Source of the DNA: Actinomadura roseirufa
GTDB lineage: Bacteria > Actinomycetota > Actinomycetes > Streptosporangiales > Streptosporangiaceae
NCBI RefSeq assembly: GCF_900659635.1
Contig: NZ_CAACVB010000065.1
Span: 1 to 34,854 of the forward strand
Direction: 5' to 3'
Length of the DNA: 34,854 bases
Shown here: positions 17,413 through 26,347 of the stretch, piece after piece
Position numbering within the stretch: position 1 is the first letter of the stretch
Layout of the letters: every line of letters starts with the position of its first letter
Translations under genes and position numbers: made by a program
The notes under the pieces: generated by a model
Seen by the model: only the letters and a program-made list of their open reading frames with translations
Databases searched by the model: none
What the model was told of the DNA's origin: nothing

Positions 17413-20400
17413 TGCCGTCCTCTCGTGGAAGTGCCGAAAACGCTCTGGTAGCGCGTAACCGCGGTTTCCCAGGTCTTCGAGTCGCCGACTCGGATCACGG
17501 TGATCCCCAAGTCCATCAGATCATCAGTGGTGTCGTGATCGGGTTCACCGCCGACGAACACGACGGCATCGTTGTCCCGCAGCCGGTACACCAGATCGGG
17601 TGTGCAGCCACCGACCGGCTGGTCCACCTGGTCGGGCAGCCGCAAGTCGTGTTCGATCAGCCAGGCGACGAACCGAGCCGCGAGCGGGCTCGCGGGTTGC
17701 GGTGCCTCGGTAGGGCGATCGTGTCCATTGCGGATGACGGTGCTGTGGGCGACGTCGAGCATGAGGTCGCGGACCAGATGCCGGTTGATCATGCTGTGGA
17801 CCGTCTGGTTGCCGTACGACAGCAGGCATTCATAGCAGGCCATGACACATCGTTCCCGATCTTCGCGGTCCCTGCTCTCGTCGGCACCTGTCTCGGGATG
17901 GAAATGCATGATCTCCAAGGCTGTGCGGGCGGCTCGGCGCAGCGCATCCCCCTCCTCGACGAGGCGGCGCAGGACCCCGGCGCCGCCCTCGGAGCTCTCC
18001 ACCAGCAGCAGCCGACCACGGTCGTCGGAGTCGGGCAGCAACTCGCTGGACAGCTCGCTGTCCTCCAGTTGGAAGGCCGCTTCGACACCGCGCTCCAGCG
18101 CCACCGCGAAACTGACCGCGGCTTCACGGCTCACCTGATGGCCAAGCCGGACGACGAGGATGTTGCGCCGGTCCTCGACGTAGGGGATGACGCGTTCCTT
18201 GCGCTTGACGTCCTCGGCGTCCTCCAGCTCGGATTCTTCCGGAGACGCCTTTCCTGCGGCGGCTGACTCTGACAGCCATCGGCCGGTGGTGATGTCGATC
18301 CAATATCCGTGGACGTCGGGCTTCTGGCGGCGACGACGGCCGAGATTGGTGACCCGCACGGTGGCCGAATCACCGTAGGCGAGGTTGAGCACCGGATCGT
18401 CGTCGTGGGCCGCAACTGCTTCCAGCCGGTCGGGCCGGTCGCCGTGGCTGTGGAAGCGGTAGGAGGTCTGCAACTCAAAGCCCGACCTGCGGCGTTCCTC
18501 TTCGTCGGAGGAGATCCGGTCGCGGCGCTGGGTCCGTACCGAGGTCAGGCGCAGGAGCGAGCGAGTGGTGTCCCTGAGCGGTCGCGTGCAGGCGTCGCAG
18601 GTGTCCGTGCCGACCTCTTCGTTGTGGAGGTAGCCGCAGGCCCCGCACCGTCGGGCGCTTCCCGTCGTGACGCTGTCCTGGCCCGGCTCGATCGGTGGGA
18701 GTTGCGCGCTGACGACCTGGTAGCGGGCCCCCTCGTGGTAGATCACCGCGCCAGGCCCGAACTCGCTGATCCCCACGAACCGGGGACGCTGGATGTAGTC
18801 GCCGTCGCGTCGCCCGGTGAGCCCGGGGATATAGGCGCTCAGCGGCAGCCGCGGGAAGGAGTAGCCCGGCAGAAACCCTTCTGAGGCGAAGTAGCGGTAG
18901 GAGTAGAAGTCGGTGGAGAAGTCGTCGGTGTCGTCGTTGCTGAGCAACCGCAACTGGGTGCGGGCGTCGCGGGCCCTGCGGCTGGCCTTGTCGCGGTCGG
19001 ACGCCCGGCGCGAGGTGTCGACGGAGTTGCGCGACTGGACATGGAACTCGTCCAGAGCCACGCGGTACAGGTCGCGCCACCGGTTGCAGGCCTGGTCGAA
19101 CTCCACCGGTGCCCGCGCGATGACGTCTTCGACCCAGCGTTCCCGCCACCACGTCGCGTTCGTCATGTCGATGCCGCCGAGCAGATCACGGCCACGCGTG
19201 ATGGCCCGCTGCCGGGCACCTTCGTCGGCGAGCTGCTCGGCGACCTTCGGAATGACCTTGAGGGTCGGGTGCTCGCCCGCGACGTCGAGGATCTGGGTCA
19301 GGGAACTTCGAAGGTCCTGGCCGGTCTCAGCGAGCCAGATCGCATGCAGATGCGACCTGACCAGGTCTTCGTTGGTGAGATCCAAGCGCGGAGCGGCCAC
19401 CGCCCCGCCCACCATGTCCGTGGGACGGCGAAAGTAGTACTGGTCGTGGGCGTTGCCTGTCGCGCAGTAGGTGACGACGAGGGCGGGCTGGCCGGAGCGC
19501 CCGGCCCGGCCGGCGCGCTGAGCATAGTTCGCCGGGGTCGGCGGCACGTTCCGGAGAGCGACGGCGTTCAGCGCTTTGATGTCGACGCCGAGTTCCATGG
19601 TCGGGGAGCAGTACAGGACCGGCAGATCGGCGTCCCGGAACTCCTCTTCACGTTCCTCACGCTCTTTCGAGGAGACCTGAGCGGTGTGCTCCTTGGCGCG
19701 CAGTCTCGCCAGGGTCGCGGCCATATCGCGGTAGAGGTCGCGGAAGAACGGGTTGACGCGCGGACCTTCCTCATTGTCCAAGCTTCGGCGGACCCTGTCC
19801 TCCGCGCCGGCCTTCCCGTCTCCCGCCCGCCACCTGATCGCGGCGGCTCGTAGCTGGTATCCCTGGACGCCGTCCTCGGTCTGCTGGACGGCGACGCTCA
19901 GGACGCCGGCCTCCGACAGCACATGGAGCAGATCACGGATAATCTCTTCAGCATCGGCGGTGGTCAGCTGGACCCTGCGGATGCCGTACTCGCGGATCAG
20001 GAAACGACCGAACGCGCCCCGACCGGACAGGAACAGGTGCCGTCGTTCCTTCCCAGGCTTGCCCGGCCCGGGAAACGCGACGCCCGCCAGGGGCGGCCTC
20101 TCACGTTCGGGCAGCGACCAGGGTTCCTTCAGATGGTTCTGGGACAGGCGCCTGACCGGGTCGAATCCCTCGTCCCCGTTGAGATAGCCGACCTCGATGG
20201 CGAGGTTGCGGCGCAGTTCGTCCAGAAGCGCAGCGGCGATCTCGTACCGATGGTGACGGTCGTCCTCACAGAGAGCGGAATGGCTGCCATCCCACGCCTC
20301 ATGGTCGGCTGCGATCTCTTCGAGGTCCCGGTACTCAATCCGGAGCAGTCCGGTTTGCTCCAGGTTGGGCATGGTGACGCGCCAGCCACGTTCGAGATCG

Positions 20401-22538
20401 AGGTAGAGCCGATAACCGACGACTTCCCGCAGCGCCCGCCAGGTGTCATCCCGCACGCTGTACTTCGCGTTCGGCTTCTGCGCGAAGTCCGACATGCTCA
20501 GGCCGAGCGCATCCGTGACCCGCTGGGCGATCACCTCGTCGGTCAGGCCCTCCGGCGCGTCCCGCAACGCCCGGTACAGCGCGCCACGCAGCTGCGTGAC
20601 CTGCACGAAGTCGTTGAAGTGGCCCGCCTGAAGGGAGGCGTCCTGCCGGTTGTCCACGAACGCCAGGAGCTTGCGAGCATGCTCGTCTTCCAAGCCGTTC
20701 AAGGCCCGGACGACACTCGCGGAGATGAGCGACATCGCCGAACTCCGGCCTTCTGCCGACAATTTGGCGAGCTTGGCGAAGTCGCTGCCGCGTACCTGCT
20801 CATAGGAGGCCCGGCAACGCAGACAGAACCGGAACGGGCTCGGCACGTACGCGGCGTAGACCCCCGTGTCGGCCTCCCTGCCGGTCGTCTCGACCCGCGT
20901 AGGCTTGGGGAGGAACTTCATCTTGTTCGGGTCGACGACCTGCCCGTAGACGGGGTCGTACTTCAACCAAGAGTACGGAAGACGCCCGTCGACGAGGATC
21001 TGTTCGAGATTGTCCGGCCACGGCTGGTCTTCGCTGATGTAGAGGTATCCGCTCGCGTCGTCGCCCGCGCTCGCGTCCCGGTCGTTGCGCGCCACATAGC
21101 GATGCCCAGCGTCATCGAGCCGAGTGACCGCGAGGTAGTCCTGGCCGCACTCCCGGCAGAACGCGACAGGAATCAGGACTCGCTGCTTCTCACCTTCTTC
21201 GCCAGGGGCGGCGACCTGGTACGTGCTGGTGATGTGCCGTTCATTCGGAGCTTCGATGGTGACGTAGACGTTGTCGCCCTTGGATAGGAACTGGTGCATC
21301 CGGAACGCGAAGACCGGCCGGCCCGTCGCGCGGTTCTTGATCTGAGAACCCGCCTGCAACACGTCCCGGATCGCCCGCTCGCACTCCGTTGGCTCGGCCC
21401 CGGTCTCCGCCGACAGGTCGGCCGCGGCCTCAGCGAGTGTGGGAGGCCGACGGCGACGCACCGGGATGTCCAGGCCAGGCTCGAACCCGAACTGTTCCTC
21501 CACCCAAGAAGCAAGCGGATCCCCGACGAACTGCGAGAAGGCGCTTAGCTCGGCCCCAGCGGTCACCCGCTCCCTGAGATCTTCCGATGTCAGATCATGC
21601 TTCGCCGTGACCCGTTCGAGTGTCTCCCCGACCACATGCTCGGGTGCGAGCCGCACGCCGAACAGGGTGCTCGCGACGCCTGCGACTTTCTCACGCTGGC
21701 TCTGGGTATCGCCTTCGCTGGTCATCGTCGCCGACGTCCCGATGCACTGGACGTCCGGCGCCTTGCACGCCAGCCGAAGCCGCCTGGTCAGCAGAGCGAC
21801 ATCGGCCCCCTGCCGGCCCCGATAGGTGTGCAGTTCATCCAAGACCAGAAACCGAAGACCCTGAGCGGCCTGGATGAGCTTGCTCTCCTTCGGCCGAGTG
21901 AGGACCAGCTCAAGCATCACGTAGTTGGTCAACAGGATGTCAGGCGGGTCGGCGATGATCTCCTGCCGTCTGGTCTCCGGCTCCTGACCCGTATAGCGGG
22001 CGAACGTCACCGGAGGACCATCAGGGAATCCCAGCCCGAGAAACTTCTCCAGCTCACCAAGCTGGCTGTTCGCCAGCGCGTTCATCGGATACACGACGAT
22101 CGCCTTGACCCCGGGCGCGTAGGAGCCGTCAGCCTTCGCGCGAAGCACCCAGTCCACGATCGGGATGATGTAGGTGAGGCTCTTCCCAGAACCCGTCCCA
22201 GTGGTGAGAACGTAGCTCGATCCCCTTGACGCCAACGCAGCCGCTTCGCGTTGGTGCTCATGGAGCCTCAGTGCCGGGCCGTTCGTGACGTCCTGGTCCT
22301 TCAGCCGGAAGATCTTCTCGCTCCCCGGGGCCAGCACCCTTGATGCGACAAGATCGGTGACGCTCCCCCCGGACGCGAAATTGGGGTTCAGTGAAAGCCA
22401 AGGGTCAGGCCACTGGTATCCCCGAGCCGTCCTGGCCTCGACATGGCCCCGGATCCGGGGATCGTGGATCGTGACAAAGCTCCCAGTGAACTCCTGATAG
22501 TCGGAGATCAGTCGCTCGCGCACCCCGAAGACGTCCAT
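17409..22538 (-). CDS. Large DEAD/DEAH helicase fused to DUF1998
   Basis: A 1709-aa YprA/DruE/DrmA-like superfamily 2 helicase and first gene of the operon. Walker A is TTGTGSGKS (112-120). The DExH box is VLDELHTYRGRQGAD (232-246). Motif III is GTSATM (267-272). Motifs V and VI are CSPTMELGVDI (977-987) and QRAGRAGRSGQ (1007-1017). Four Cys (461, 464, 572, 575) may bind zinc, as may a second ribbon (1298, 1301, 1314, 1317). DUF1998 (about 1460-1590) ends in the usual ACYECLLSYGNQ (1567-1578). The last 80 residues (CTPDLVY, then AVVFVGGE) resemble a degenerate nuclease fold. In classical DISARM the helicase (DrmA) and DUF1998 (DrmB) are separate. Here they form one chain, more like Druantia DruE. 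The start ATG follows AAAAGGTG by 4 nt. Confidence 0.88.
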   Translation of the reverse strand: MDVFGVRERLISDYQEFTGSFVTIHDPRIRGHVEARTARGYQWPDPWLSLNPNFASGGSVTDLVASRVLAPGSEKIFRLKDQDVTNGPALRLHEHQREAAALASRGSSYVLTTGTGSGKSLTYIIPIVDWVLRAKADGSYAPGVKAIVVYPMNALANSQLGELEKFLGLGFPDGPPVTFARYTGQEPETRRQEIIADPPDILLTNYVMLELVLTRPKESKLIQAAQGLRFLVLDELHTYRGRQGADVALLTRRLRLACKAPDVQCIGTSATMTSEGDTQSQREKVAGVASTLFGVRLAPEHVVGETLERVTAKHDLTSEDLRERVTAGAELSAFSQFVGDPLASWVEEQFGFEPGLDIPVRRRRPPTLAEAAADLSAETGAEPTECERAIRDVLQAGSQIKNRATGRPVFAFRMHQFLSKGDNVYVTIEAPNERHITSTYQVAAPGEEGEKQRVLIPVAFCRECGQDYLAVTRLDDAGHRYVARNDRDASAGDDASGYLYISEDQPWPDNLEQILVDGRLPYSWLKYDPVYGQVVDPNKMKFLPKPTRVETTGREADTGVYAAYVPSPFRFCLRCRASYEQVRGSDFAKLAKLSAEGRSSAMSLISASVVRALNGLEDEHARKLLAFVDNRQDASLQAGHFNDFVQVTQLRGALYRALRDAPEGLTDEVIAQRVTDALGLSMSDFAQKPNAKYSVRDDTWRALREVVGYRLYLDLERGWRVTMPNLEQTGLLRIEYRDLEEIAADHEAWDGSHSALCEDDRHHRYEIAAALLDELRRNLAIEVGYLNGDEGFDPVRRLSQNHLKEPWSLPERERPPLAGVAFPGPGKPGKERRHLFLSGRGAFGRFLIREYGIRRVQLTTADAEEIIRDLLHVLSEAGVLSVAVQQTEDGVQGYQLRAAAIRWRAGDGKAGAEDRVRRSLDNEEGPRVNPFFRDLYRDMAATLARLRAKEHTAQVSSKEREEREEEFRDADLPVLYCSPTMELGVDIKALNAVALRNVPPTPANYAQRAGRAGRSGQPALVVTYCATGNAHDQYYFRRPTDMVGGAVAAPRLDLTNEDLVRSHLHAIWLAETGQDLRSSLTQILDVAGEHPTLKVIPKVAEQLADEGARQRAITRGRDLLGGIDMTNATWWRERWVEDVIARAPVEFDQACNRWRDLYRVALDEFHVQSRNSVDTSRRASDRDKASRRARDARTQLRLLSNDDTDDFSTDFYSYRYFASEGFLPGYSFPRLPLSAYIPGLTGRRDGDYIQRPRFVGISEFGPGAVIYHEGARYQVVSAQLPPIEPGQDSVTTGSARRCGACGYLHNEEVGTDTCDACTRPLRDTTRSLLRLTSVRTQRRDRISSDEEERRRSGFELQTSYRFHSHGDRPDRLEAVAAHDDDPVLNLAYGDSATVRVTNLGRRRRQKPDVHGYWIDITTGRWLSESAAAGKASPEESELEDAEDVKRKERVIPYVEDRRNILVVRLGHQVSREAAVSFAVALERGVEAAFQLEDSELSSELLPDSDDRGRLLLVESSEGGAGVLRRLVEEGDALRRAARTALEIMHFHPETGADESRDREDRERCVMACYECLLSYGNQTVHSMINRHLVRDLMLDVAHSTVIRNGHDRPTEAPQPASPLAARFVAWLIEHDLRLPDQVDQPVGGCTPDLVYRLRDNDAVVFVGGEPDHDTTDDLMDLGITVIRVGDSKTWETAVTRYQSVFGTSTRGRQ

Positions 22539-22640
22539 CTAGCACCTTTTGCCCTGTTGCGTTCTGCCCCCCGGCCAACTCCGTAGAACTCTAGCCCCCG
22601 CGGCCAACACCACCCAGCCGTATACAAAGACGGATGATTC
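22539..22640 (-). promoter_or_regulatory. Leader and candidate promoter of the five-gene operon
   Basis: The minus strand upstream of 22538 has the SD-like AAAAGGTG 4 nt before the ATG. Further up is a weak sigma70-like pair, TTCGTC and TGTATA, 18 bp apart, near 22620-22650. The -10 match is poor, so this is only a suggestion. No operator palindrome was seen apart from GTATAC in the -10 region. Confidence 0.3.
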
Positions 22641-22739
22641 GAAGGACGAACGCTTCTAGATCGAGGCGGTTCGTGCATGGCAGCTTGCGCCCGCCGACAC
22701 CTGGTGCGATTCAGACCTTGGCGGCCTAGTCAACGCTTC

Positions 22740-22840
22740 AACCGCGTGGGCTTCTTCGTGGTAGGGCCCGATCTCCAGGTCGTCCACGACGATCTCGAGG
22801 CTGTCGGGGTCCACCAGGCCGGATACGCTGTAGCGCGCCG
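22740..22840 (-). pseudogene. Short protein fragment, minus strand
   Basis: On the minus strand the frame reads ARYSVSGLVDPDSLEIVVDD and then LEIGPYHEEAHAVEAL. This is a protein-like stretch without start or natural neighbours. It abuts the pentapeptide-repeat fragment on the other strand, so the two pieces were probably joined by recombination near 22840. I do not recognise the family. Confidence 0.35.
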
Positions 22841-22844
22841 GCCA

Positions 22845-23003
22845 GGGGCGGATCTGCGGAGTGCGGACTTGCGGGATACGAACCTGCGTGATGCCACCCT
22901 ACGGAACGCAGACCCGCGGGGCGCGGACCTATGGGGCATCAAGGGGCTCTCCGCCACAGCGGTGCGGGCGGCGGCGGGGGTGGACGAGCACACCCGGTTC
23001 TGA
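22845..23003 (+). pseudogene. Pentapeptide-repeat protein, C-terminal fragment
   Basis: The frame shows about six consecutive pentapeptide units: ADLRS, ADLRD, TNLRD, ATLRN, ADPRG, ADLWG. It ends in a short helical tail (LSATAVRAAAGVDEHTRF) and a stop at 23001-23003. Pentapeptide-repeat proteins form a right-handed quadrilateral beta-helix of many units, so only the end of one is present. The frame is open back to 22677, but that part does not resemble the family and shares its DNA with the minus-strand fragment. No SD or credible start is seen. Confidence 0.5.
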
Positions 23004-23009
23004 GTGTCT

Positions 23010-23620
23010 GGGAAACGATCATCCTCTGTGAGACTGTGGCGATGCCGTCTGCCAGTGTCGATTCCCGTAGTCATGTTCACTGGCGGGGCTATAGCGCTGC
23101 TTGCAAAGGACTTCGGAAGCTCCTGATTCCTGTACTCCTGTGCACTACCGTTGGTTCTTGTCTGTAATCGTGTTCACTACGGTGCGGGCTGCGGCCGCCG
23201 TCGCCCTGTACCAGGTGACCAGCGGCACGATCCTCGCGGCCGGTTCGCTGGGTCATCTGCTCTCCCAGCCCCGCCACGTGCGCGTCTACGGCGGCGACCG
23301 GTCCGCGGCTCAGCCCGGCTTCCCCGATGATGCAGACGGGCCCGGGACCCGGCCCGTGCTGCCCGGCTTCGGCCCCTGCCAGTGGGACGCCTTCCACCGC
23401 GAGCTCGCCAGGTTCATGGAGACGGCCAGGACTGCTCCGTCGGCCGCCCGCCAGATCCTGCACGTCTTCAGCTCGCGCTGCAGGACCCAGACGTGCTTCG
23501 AGGAAGAACGTTGCTTCCTCATCGGGTAGGGCCTGCCTCCGCACTTTCTTCCCGACGTCCACGGCATGGGGCGCGACGACCTGCTGGCTGGCCGATGATG
23601 ACGTGGGCTTCTCGATCAAG
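23010..23620. other. Unassigned stretch between gene fragments
   Basis: Long frames are open on both strands (for example 23101-23529 on plus and 23089-23619 on minus). None has a recognisable domain or SD, and each overlaps the other, so none is called a gene. Plus-strand segments such as QVTSGTILAAGSLGHLL are protein-like but too short to assign. The context (fragments on both sides) suggests decayed mobile DNA. Confidence 0.4.
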
Positions 23621-23622
23621 CA

Positions 23623-24600
23623 CTACTGCAGGGCGGGGAAGTCCGCGTGTGCCTGCTCCACGGCCTCGGGGTAGGCGCTGGTCTTCTCGTGCTCGGCCAG
23701 GGCCCGGTAGATGCTGGCCGGGGAGGGGTTGTGGCCTTTGTTCTTCCCGGTGGGGATGATCAGGTCCTTGCGGATATCGTCCACTTTCTCGCCGGCGGCT
23801 CTGCGGCGCAGGAGGGTGTGGAGCATGTCGTCGGTGATGACGGGGCGGCGGCCGCCGTGGTTGCCCTTGCGGGCGGCGGCGTCCAGGCCCTCCAGGATGG
23901 CCTCCCGGATGGCTTCGCGTTCGGTCTCGGCCATCGCGGCGAAGAACGCGAACAGCATCCGGCCCGGCCCGGACGGATCGTAGATCCCGGCCAGCGGCAC
24001 CCTCCGAGCATCTCCAGTACCAGGCCGTGCGCGGTGAGATGGTCGGCCAGGGCGGTGAGCTCGGAGGCGTCGCGGCCCAGGCGCTTCATCTCATACACCG
24101 TCACGATGACGCGGCAGTGCGGGGCGTGGGCCTTGATCTGCCGGGCGGCCGCCAGCGCCTTCTCGAACTCGGGCCGGACCTTCACCCGGGTGGAGATCTT
24201 CTCGGAGAAGATCTTCTCGCGCGGGATCCCGTGCGCCTCCAGGGCGTCCAGCTGTGACTGAAGTTCCTGGGTGAGCGAGGAACAGCGGGCGTACCCGATC
24301 CGGATGTCGGCCGAGGGCCGGTCGCCGGTGACCGGCGCTGGCGGCGCGGTCCCGGGCCGCCACGGGGTCCCGGGCGCGCGGTCGGCCGGGGTCGCCACCC
24401 GCAGCAGCTTCGCCAGCCGGGGAACCTTGGTGAACCGGCCGGTGTGGTAGGTACCGGCCACCGCACCCGAACGCGACCGGCACGGCGAACCCGGCTCGAC
24501 ACCGCACCGCGGGCACAGGTAACGCTCGACCTCATCGGCGTCACGCGCCTCATGCCCGGATGAATCGGACGCCCGTGGCCAGCTCCCGGAGACTTCGCAG
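23623..24600 (-). pseudogene. Serine recombinase (resolvase type) with zinc finger, frameshifted
   Basis: A small serine recombinase in two frames. The 5' part has a zinc-finger segment (CPRCGVEPGSPC near 24510), then TYHTGRFTKVPRLAKLLRV, then the catalytic domain starting IRIGYARCSSLTQELQSQLD, with the nucleophile Ser in RCS. It continues VTVYEMKRLGRDASELTALA to LEMLGG. At about 24000-24005 the frame shifts by one base, and the new frame continues LAGIYDPSGPGRMLFAFFAAMAETEREAIRE to the C-terminal helix-turn-helix (PSPASIYRAL). The pieces fit together exactly with one indel. The 5' end runs without a clear start into the IS3 fragment near 24640, so it is probably truncated as well. It presumably served a transposon or plasmid now lost. 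Confidence 0.8.
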
Positions 24601-24638
24601 GTGGAGGAGACCGGGCCGCGGACGACCTCCGATAATCC

Positions 24639-24930
24639 CTATCGCAGCCGTCTGAGGATCTCATTCTCCGGTTCCATCTGTTTGGTCTTGCGGCGCAGCT
24701 CGACCAGCTCCTTCTTCTCGGAGCTGGTCAGGCCGTTCGTGCGACCCTCGTCAGCCTCTGCCTGCCGAACCCGACTGCTCAGGCACGACTGGCTAATGCC
24801 CAGGCTCTTGGCCAGCGCCATGACCGGCTTGTCGCCGGTCCGGGCCAGCTCGACAGCATGTTCGCCGGAACTCCGGCGGATGAGGCGGCGGCACGGGACG
24901 CTCCCCTCCCCGTTGGCCCACGGCCAACTC
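24639..24930 (-). pseudogene. Degenerate IS3 OrfA fragment
   Basis: The minus strand encodes AVELARTGDKPVMALAKSLG, a helix-turn-helix region (ISQSCLSSRVRQAEAD), then SSEKKELVELRRKTKQMEPENEILRR, the standard OrfA coiled coil. Orthodox copies continue with an Ala-rich stretch, but here the match ends at EILRR with a stop soon after. At the 5' side the family's PHPPEFRR is still readable, but in a different frame from AVELART, so there is also a frameshift near 24870. No orfB follows. It belongs to a different IS3 subgroup from the copy at 222-1777. Confidence 0.7.
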
Positions 24931-24997
24931 AGGTCACGTGGCCGTGACACCGGGGAAGCTCATAGCTTCCCAAAGACTGTTGTGACGAAGACTTCGT
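24912..24997 (+). promoter_or_regulatory. Row of four perfect palindromes upstream of the XRE regulator
   Basis: GTTGGCC-cac-GGCCAAC is at 24912-24928. GTCACG-tggc-CGTGAC is at 24933-24948. GGGAAGCT-cat-AGCTTCCC is at 24953-24971. ACGAAG-a-CTTCGT is at 24985-24997. The centres of the first three are about 21 bp apart, near two helical turns. All lie within 105 bp of the regulator's start. They may be operators for the regulator, or stem-loops in the leader transcript (the first three have 3-4 nt loops). The arm sequences differ from each other. Confidence 0.5.
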
Positions 24998-25014
24998 TGC
25001 GTTTAAGTGGAGGC

Positions 25015-26250
25015 ATGGTGCGGCGTCTCCTCACGGTCGATCCGGATCGCCTCAGATCCCTGCGGGTGCAGGCGGGGTTGGATGTGCGTCAGCTCGCTGC
25101 GAAGGTCGGAGCGACGACCCGGATGGTCGGTTACTGGGAGGAGGGACGGCACGTCCCGGAGGCGAAGAACGTGAAAGCCCTGGCGCAGGCGCTCGGATGC
25201 TCGATCCCCGAGTTGACGGGCCGTCAGCCGGGCACCGAATCGTTGGCTGACTTGCGCTTCGCGGCGGGGTTGTCGACAGAGAAAGCCGCTGCCGTGCTGC
25301 GAGAGGAGCCGCTGGGCCGGGAGCTATTTGCCAGCGCCACCAAGCTACGTGACCTTGAGCGCAATCGCACAGTTCGCGGCTGGAAGTGGCGAGATCCGCA
25401 GTGCACCGGCCGCCTGGTGCGGCGGCTGGCCCAGCTCTACGGTGTACCCGTTCGCATGGTGCTGGACGCCTGGATCCGCTCCCGGCCAGGCGACCAGTTG
25501 CCCGCGCTGCCTGAACCCAAGGCGAAGCCGCCGAGTGCAGCGGCGCTGAAGCGGTGGGATTCGTTGAACGACCGGCAGCGGGTCTACCTCGGTGAGGTCA
25601 TGCGAGAGGACCGGATGATCGAGGTGGAGATGTGGATGCGGCGCGCCCAGCAGTTGCCCGTACCTCCCGCCGCACAGTGGCGCAAACTGCCGTTCGCACT
25701 GCGCGCCGCCGCTGATCTCGTGGGCTACACCCGGTTGCAGGAACGGCTACGAGCCCGCGGACTCCATGATCCTGGCGCGGGCCCGACCCTGCACGCGCTG
25801 GCGCGTCACGGGCTGTTGTCAGTCAGTGAGGATCGGATCGAGGTGCCGGGCGTCGGTGTGGTCGCTCGGGTCTTGGTGGAGCTTCACCGGGTGGGCAGGG
25901 CGGCCGCGCGCGCGGGATTGCAGGAGCCTCGCGAACCCGGGCCGCCGGAGCATTTGCTGTCGGAATGGCTGTGGCGGACCGTTGTGCGGATCATCGAAGC
26001 GGGCGCAGACGGGCTCGCTGAGAACTCTCTGGCAGGGAAGGCCCCCTTCTACCTGGCTGTCGGGTACAAGCCCGCACCGAACGCGCACGCCAGCCGGGGC
26101 TTCATCGAGTCACGACCGGTGATGGCCACCGACGGCACCCATGTGCGGGAGTACCGCTGGCACCTGACCGACCTCGGCCGCCGCCACGTCCTGGAATATG
26201 GTCACCAATATGGTGCCATTTACCACAATGCGGACATCCCCCCGGACTAG
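25015..26250 (+). CDS. XRE-type helix-turn-helix regulator
   Basis: A 411-aa protein. Residues about 10-65 form an XRE/Cro-like helix-turn-helix (LRSLRVQAGLDVRQLAAKVG, then VGYWEEGRHVPE). A second, looser one follows at about 75-145 (LADLRFAAGLSTEKAAAVL, then CTGRLVRRLAQLYGVPV). The remainder is helical with no catalytic motif seen. The last part (YRWHLTDLGRRHVLEYG) looks like a winged helix. GGAGG precedes the ATG at 25015 by one base, so the GTG at 25018 is an equally possible start. The frame is open further upstream over the IS3 fragment, but that is not coding. It lies about 100 bp before the pPIWI-RE genes in the same direction and probably regulates them, perhaps through the palindromes upstream. 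This is inferred from position only. Confidence 0.75.
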   Translation: MVRRLLTVDPDRLRSLRVQAGLDVRQLAAKVGATTRMVGYWEEGRHVPEAKNVKALAQALGCSIPELTGRQPGTESLADLRFAAGLSTEKAAAVLREEPLGRELFASATKLRDLERNRTVRGWKWRDPQCTGRLVRRLAQLYGVPVRMVLDAWIRSRPGDQLPALPEPKAKPPSAAALKRWDSLNDRQRVYLGEVMREDRMIEVEMWMRRAQQLPVPPAAQWRKLPFALRAAADLVGYTRLQERLRARGLHDPGAGPTLHALARHGLLSVSEDRIEVPGVGVVARVLVELHRVGRAAARAGLQEPREPGPPEHLLSEWLWRTVVRIIEAGADGLAENSLAGKAPFYLAVGYKPAPNAHASRGFIESRPVMATDGTHVREYRWHLTDLGRRHVLEYGHQYGAIYHNADIPPD

Positions 26251-26347
26251 GCAATATGGGTCATTCCTGATCGATTTCTAGAGTTACCGTCGAGTAAGCT
26301 ATTACTGGCTCCAGAATTGTCGGTGGTTGCGTCTACTGTCTTTTGGC

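Noticed and set aside
7162..22538. Classification as a BREX or phage-growth-limitation (Pgl) locus because of the PglX-like methyltransferase
   Set aside because: No PglZ phosphatase, BrxC ATPase, BrxL or kinase gene is present. The SNF2 and DUF1998 helicases point to DISARM-like or Druantia-like systems.
14587..22538. Dpd (7-deazaguanine DNA modification) helicases DpdE/DpdF/DpdJ
   Set aside because: No DpdA transglycosylase or queuosine-precursor genes are nearby, and the partner genes are a methyltransferase and McrBC.
23089..23619. Overlapping open frames on both strands
   Set aside because: Neither has a recognised family, a start with SD, or a consistent neighbour, and they exclude each other.
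26195..26259. Three copies of AATATGG around the end of the XRE gene
   Set aside because: Two fall inside codons (EYG, QYG) and the spacing is irregular. Probably coincidence.
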